DNA from: Mucilaginibacter paludis DSM 18603
GTDB lineage: Bacteria > Bacteroidota > Bacteroidia > Sphingobacteriales > Sphingobacteriaceae
Direction of reading: 5' to 3'
DNA length: 64,000 nucleotides
Assembly: GCF_000166195.2 (NCBI RefSeq)
Contig: NZ_CM001403.1
Coordinates: forward strand, 3,738,432-3,802,431
Positions 61,430 to 64,000 of the stretch are shown piece after piece; position 1 is the stretch's first letter, and the number at the start of each line of letters is the position of its first letter. The notes below the pieces were generated by a model. The model saw nothing but the letters and a program-made list of their open reading frames with translations, was not told the origin of the DNA and made no database searches. Both the position numbers and the translations under genes were made by a program.

Positions 61430-62506
61430 ATGGTGTATAAATTTTGCGCTAAGTTAATTTGCTTTCTACTGCTTGCAGGCATAAGTAATGCCCAGACTAT
61501 CCTTAACGGTGATGATCCTCACATTCATTGTATGGGCCGTGTACAACTTAAAGACGGTAAGGCCCAATTGCAATGTTCAGGCACATCGGCCAAATCTAAT
61601 TTCAATAGCACCAGCGTCAAAGTTTTGCTGAACGATGAAAAAGGCGGCAACTTTTTTAATGTTATAGTCGATGATAAGGTAACTAAGATCATCCTGCTGG
61701 ATAAATCTGGGAGGCAATATGTTTTAGCGGAAAACCTTCCCGCAGGAAACCACTCGGTTGAATTATTTAAACGTACCGAAGCCGAAAATGGCAAGACCTG
61801 TTTTAACAGGTTTGTGCTGAATACGGGTGCAAAACTGCTGGCTGCCCCGTTGACAAAAAAACGTAGAATGGAAATGTATGGCAACTCCATTACATGCGGC
61901 CTCGCGATAGCTGATACGGTGAAAGGAGGGAACGGCGATGAAAACAACTATCTTTCTTATGGTGGGTTGACAGCCAAGCATTTTGACGAGAAGTATTCTT
62001 GCATTGCACGTATCGGAATAAGTATTGTGGTGAGCTGGTTCGCGGGAATTATCGCTGATATATATGACAGGCTGGATGAAACGGACCCAAATAGTAAATG
62101 GGATTTTTCTAAATATGCGCTCGATATTGTTATCACTGACCTCGGCCAAAATGATTTATGGATAGTGAAGCAGCCCGCTAACGAGCAGTATCAAGCATGG
62201 TTTGGCGCTACCGGGGCTACCGTGGATGTAATCGTTAACGGTTATGTTGGTTTTATAAATACTATCCGGAGCAGGTATCCTAAGGCTAAAATGATTGTAG
62301 GCTTAGGCAGCATGGATGCATCTAAAGAGGGATCTCTATGACCAGGCTATGTGGCAAACACGGTGAAAAAGATAAAAAGCAAAGATGGATATTCGCTGAT
62401 CTTTCCCTACAATACAAGCACCAGCCCCTTTGAACACTCAAGTGTTGCCGAGCATAAAAAAATGGCCGACCAACTCATTGCATTTATTGACCAAAATACG
62501 AAGTAG
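61430..62506 (+). pseudogene. SGNH/CE2-like esterase with an internal stop codon
   Basis: A secreted carbohydrate-esterase-type gene of 358 codons. Signal peptide (VYKFCAKLICFLLLAGISNAQ), N-terminal jelly-roll region, then SGNH blocks: MYGNSITCG (nucleophile Ser), ITDLGQNDLW (Asn) and a C-terminal FEHSSVAEHKKMADQ with candidate catalytic His. An in-frame TGA at 62339-62341, between KEGSL and PGYVAN where Trp would be expected, removes the last 55 codons including that His. Truncated product of 303 residues would be inactive. Next to a CE15 gene. Confidence 0.75.
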
Positions 62507-62510
62507 TAAT

Positions 62511-64000
62511 ATGAAGATGTATTTTTATTTATGCCTGCTGACCGTTGCTCAAGCATCAGCCCAGCAGGTTATCGTGCCTGCCGGAAATTATCCGCCGCCG
62601 GTTATATTTACGCAAGAGCAGGATAAACAAAACATGATGGATCAGCTCGGCATTAAGGCTTTGCGTCCGGGACCGAGCGGGGACGAAAAAGCGCCTAATC
62701 ATGCCAATACAGATGAAGCATTGGCTAACCCGTACCCTAACCTTCCGGACCCGTTGGTGCTAAAGAACGGCAAAAAAGTGACTACGCCTGCCATGTGGTT
62801 CAACCAGCGCCGGCCTGAAATCGTAGAAGACTTTGAACGCGAAATGTATGGCCGTGTACCTAAAAGCACGCCCAAAGTCACCTGGACGGTTAAAACCATA
62901 GACCATGAAATGGTGGGGCGTGCGCCGGTTACTGTCAAAGAACTGGTCGCGCACGTGGACAATACTGAATATCCCCTGATAAACGTCAATATTACCATGA
63001 CATTGGTCATGCCGGCCAACGCTAAAGGCCCCGTGCCGCTTTTAATGATGTTCAGTCCGGGCCGTTTCCCGGCACCATCACAGCCCAACCGCGACCAGGT
63101 GATAAAGATTAATGAAGCCTTAAAAGCAGTACTATTAAAAACCGACCCGTCTTTAAAGGCGGTGTTTGAAGAACACCCTTTGTACAATCCGTATACCGTG
63201 CCCGATCCTCCTAACCCCTTCGCCTTTGCGCGGCAGCCGGCACCTAAGATCAGCCCAAATATCCCAGGTGTGGCCGGGGAAAATTATGACCAGCCTTCGA
63301 CTGATCAGCTGATCGCTGATGGATGGGGTTACGCGCAAATCAATCCAAAAAGTATACAGGCAGATAATGGCGCGGAGACAACCCGGGGTATTATTGGATT
63401 AGTTAACAAAGGCCAGCCCCGAAAACCCGATGACTGGGGCGCATTGCGCGCCTGGGGATGGGGTGCCGGCCGTGGACTGGATTATTTGGAAACCAACGAA
63501 CCTATGGTCGATGCCAAGCACGTGGGTATCGAGGGCGTTTCGCGTTATGGTAAAGCCGCATTGGTAACCATGGCTTATGACCAGCGTTTTTATATGGTAC
63601 TGGTTGGTTCATCCGGCGAGGGCGGCGCGAAACTTAGCCGCCGCAACTGGGGCGAAATGGTAGAAAGCCTTAGCGGTGGCGCGCATTACTGGATGGCAGG
63701 TAATTTTATGAAATATGCGGCGGCAGAATCTAAATTTGGCAGTATGAATCCAGGTGATCTACCGGTTGACGCCCATGAATTGATCGCCCTTTGTGCGCCT
63801 CGCCTTACTTTTATCAGTTACGGTATCCCTGGAAAAGGCGATGCGCACTGGCTTGACCACCAGGGCAGCTATATGGCAACGGTCGCTGCGGGATCTGTAT
63901 TTAAGCTGTTAGGCGTAAAAGATATAGGTGTATCAAACGACTACCATACCGAAAAAATGCCGCCGGTAAATACAGGCTTGCTTGACGGACAGTTAGCCTG
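62511..64000 (+). CDS. CE15 glucuronoyl-esterase-like protein, 3' end outside the window
   Basis: Cleaves ester bonds between glucuronic acid in xylan and lignin alcohols, or related esters. 496 residues are visible from the ATG at 62511, with a signal peptide (MKMYFYLCLLTVAQASAQQ). The family core: WFNQRRPEIVEDFEREMYG, DWGALRAWGWGAGRGLDYLE, nucleophile Ser344 in GVSRYGKAAL, Glu370 in SSGEGGAKL, and candidate catalytic His479 in SNDYHTEKM. Stop lies beyond the edge. Begins 5 bases after the esterase remnant, so they were one operon. Confidence 0.87.
   Translation, partial: MKMYFYLCLLTVAQASAQQVIVPAGNYPPPVIFTQEQDKQNMMDQLGIKALRPGPSGDEKAPNHANTDEALANPYPNLPDPLVLKNGKKVTTPAMWFNQRRPEIVEDFEREMYGRVPKSTPKVTWTVKTIDHEMVGRAPVTVKELVAHVDNTEYPLINVNITMTLVMPANAKGPVPLLMMFSPGRFPAPSQPNRDQVIKINEALKAVLLKTDPSLKAVFEEHPLYNPYTVPDPPNPFAFARQPAPKISPNIPGVAGENYDQPSTDQLIADGWGYAQINPKSIQADNGAETTRGIIGLVNKGQPRKPDDWGALRAWGWGAGRGLDYLETNEPMVDAKHVGIEGVSRYGKAALVTMAYDQRFYMVLVGSSGEGGAKLSRRNWGEMVESLSGGAHYWMAGNFMKYAAAESKFGSMNPGDLPVDAHELIALCAPRLTFISYGIPGKGDAHWLDHQGSYMATVAAGSVFKLLGVKDIGVSNDYHTEKMPPVNTGLLDGQLA

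Noticed and set aside
62339..62341. TGA as selenocysteine or readthrough codon in the esterase gene
   Set aside because: No SECIS-like hairpin noticed and Trp fits the position; simple nonsense mutation more likely.
62699..63187. Open frame antisense to the CE15 gene
   Set aside because: Shadow; the plus strand has signal peptide and catalytic motifs.

Overview
The window looks like chromosome of a Bacteroidetes bacterium, most likely a Mucilaginibacter/Pedobacter-type member of the Sphingobacteriaceae (inferred). Pointers are the gene order rpsP-rimM-(insert)-trmD-rplS, families largely confined to the phylum (DUF5777, DUF5687, DUF4844, YceI with Rieske lipoproteins, ECF sigma paired with a membrane-spanning partner), and promoters of the Bacteroidetes TTG/TAnnTTTG type, seen clearly before the tRNA gene and at the HTH locus near 1.9 kb.

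Layout. 0-9.8 kb is housekeeping: ribosomal proteins L19 and S16, TrmD and RimM, interrupted by a small HTH/membrane-protein pair with a striking twin operator; then a two-PAS protein, PfkA, BirA, RsfS, FtsH and a LUD-domain protein. 9.8-15.2 kb holds a phosphopantetheinyl transferase and a five-gene minus-strand operon: ECF sigma factor, a protein with a cytoplasmic head, one transmembrane helix and a C-terminal beta-barrel, YceI, DUF5777 and a Rieske lipoprotein. 15.4-35.6 kb is a large envelope-glycan or glycolipid locus: six glycosyltransferases, a Wzx-type flippase, two O-antigen polymerase/ligase-like proteins, an ABC exporter, a nucleotidyltransferase-fold protein, three methyltransferases, two B12-binding-type radical SAM enzymes and an amidohydrolase.

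35.9-44.3 kb holds a tail-specific protease, a response regulator with a small periplasmic repeat protein, and a complete cyanophycin set: cyanophycin synthetase diverging from cyanophycinase and an isoaspartyl peptidase. The polymer would be built from Asp and Arg by CphA, cut to dipeptides by the cyanophycinase and hydrolysed by the peptidase. 44.4-55.2 kb mixes DNA repair (AlkA-like glycosylase, membrane-anchored MutS-like ATPase, RarA), two toxin-antitoxin-type insertions at the mutS-like/rarA junction with duplicated gene ends, an ABC transporter pair, Hpt and an M16 protease.

55.2-61.2 kb is accessory and decaying. It starts at a tRNA-Pro(GGG), a plausible integration site, and carries a metallophosphoesterase, DUF932 and SSB genes typical of integrative elements, several broken genes and a truncated group II intron. 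61.4-64 kb starts a polysaccharide-deacylation locus: an SGNH (CE2-like) esterase broken by one in-frame TGA, and a CE15 glucuronoyl-esterase-like gene running off the right edge.
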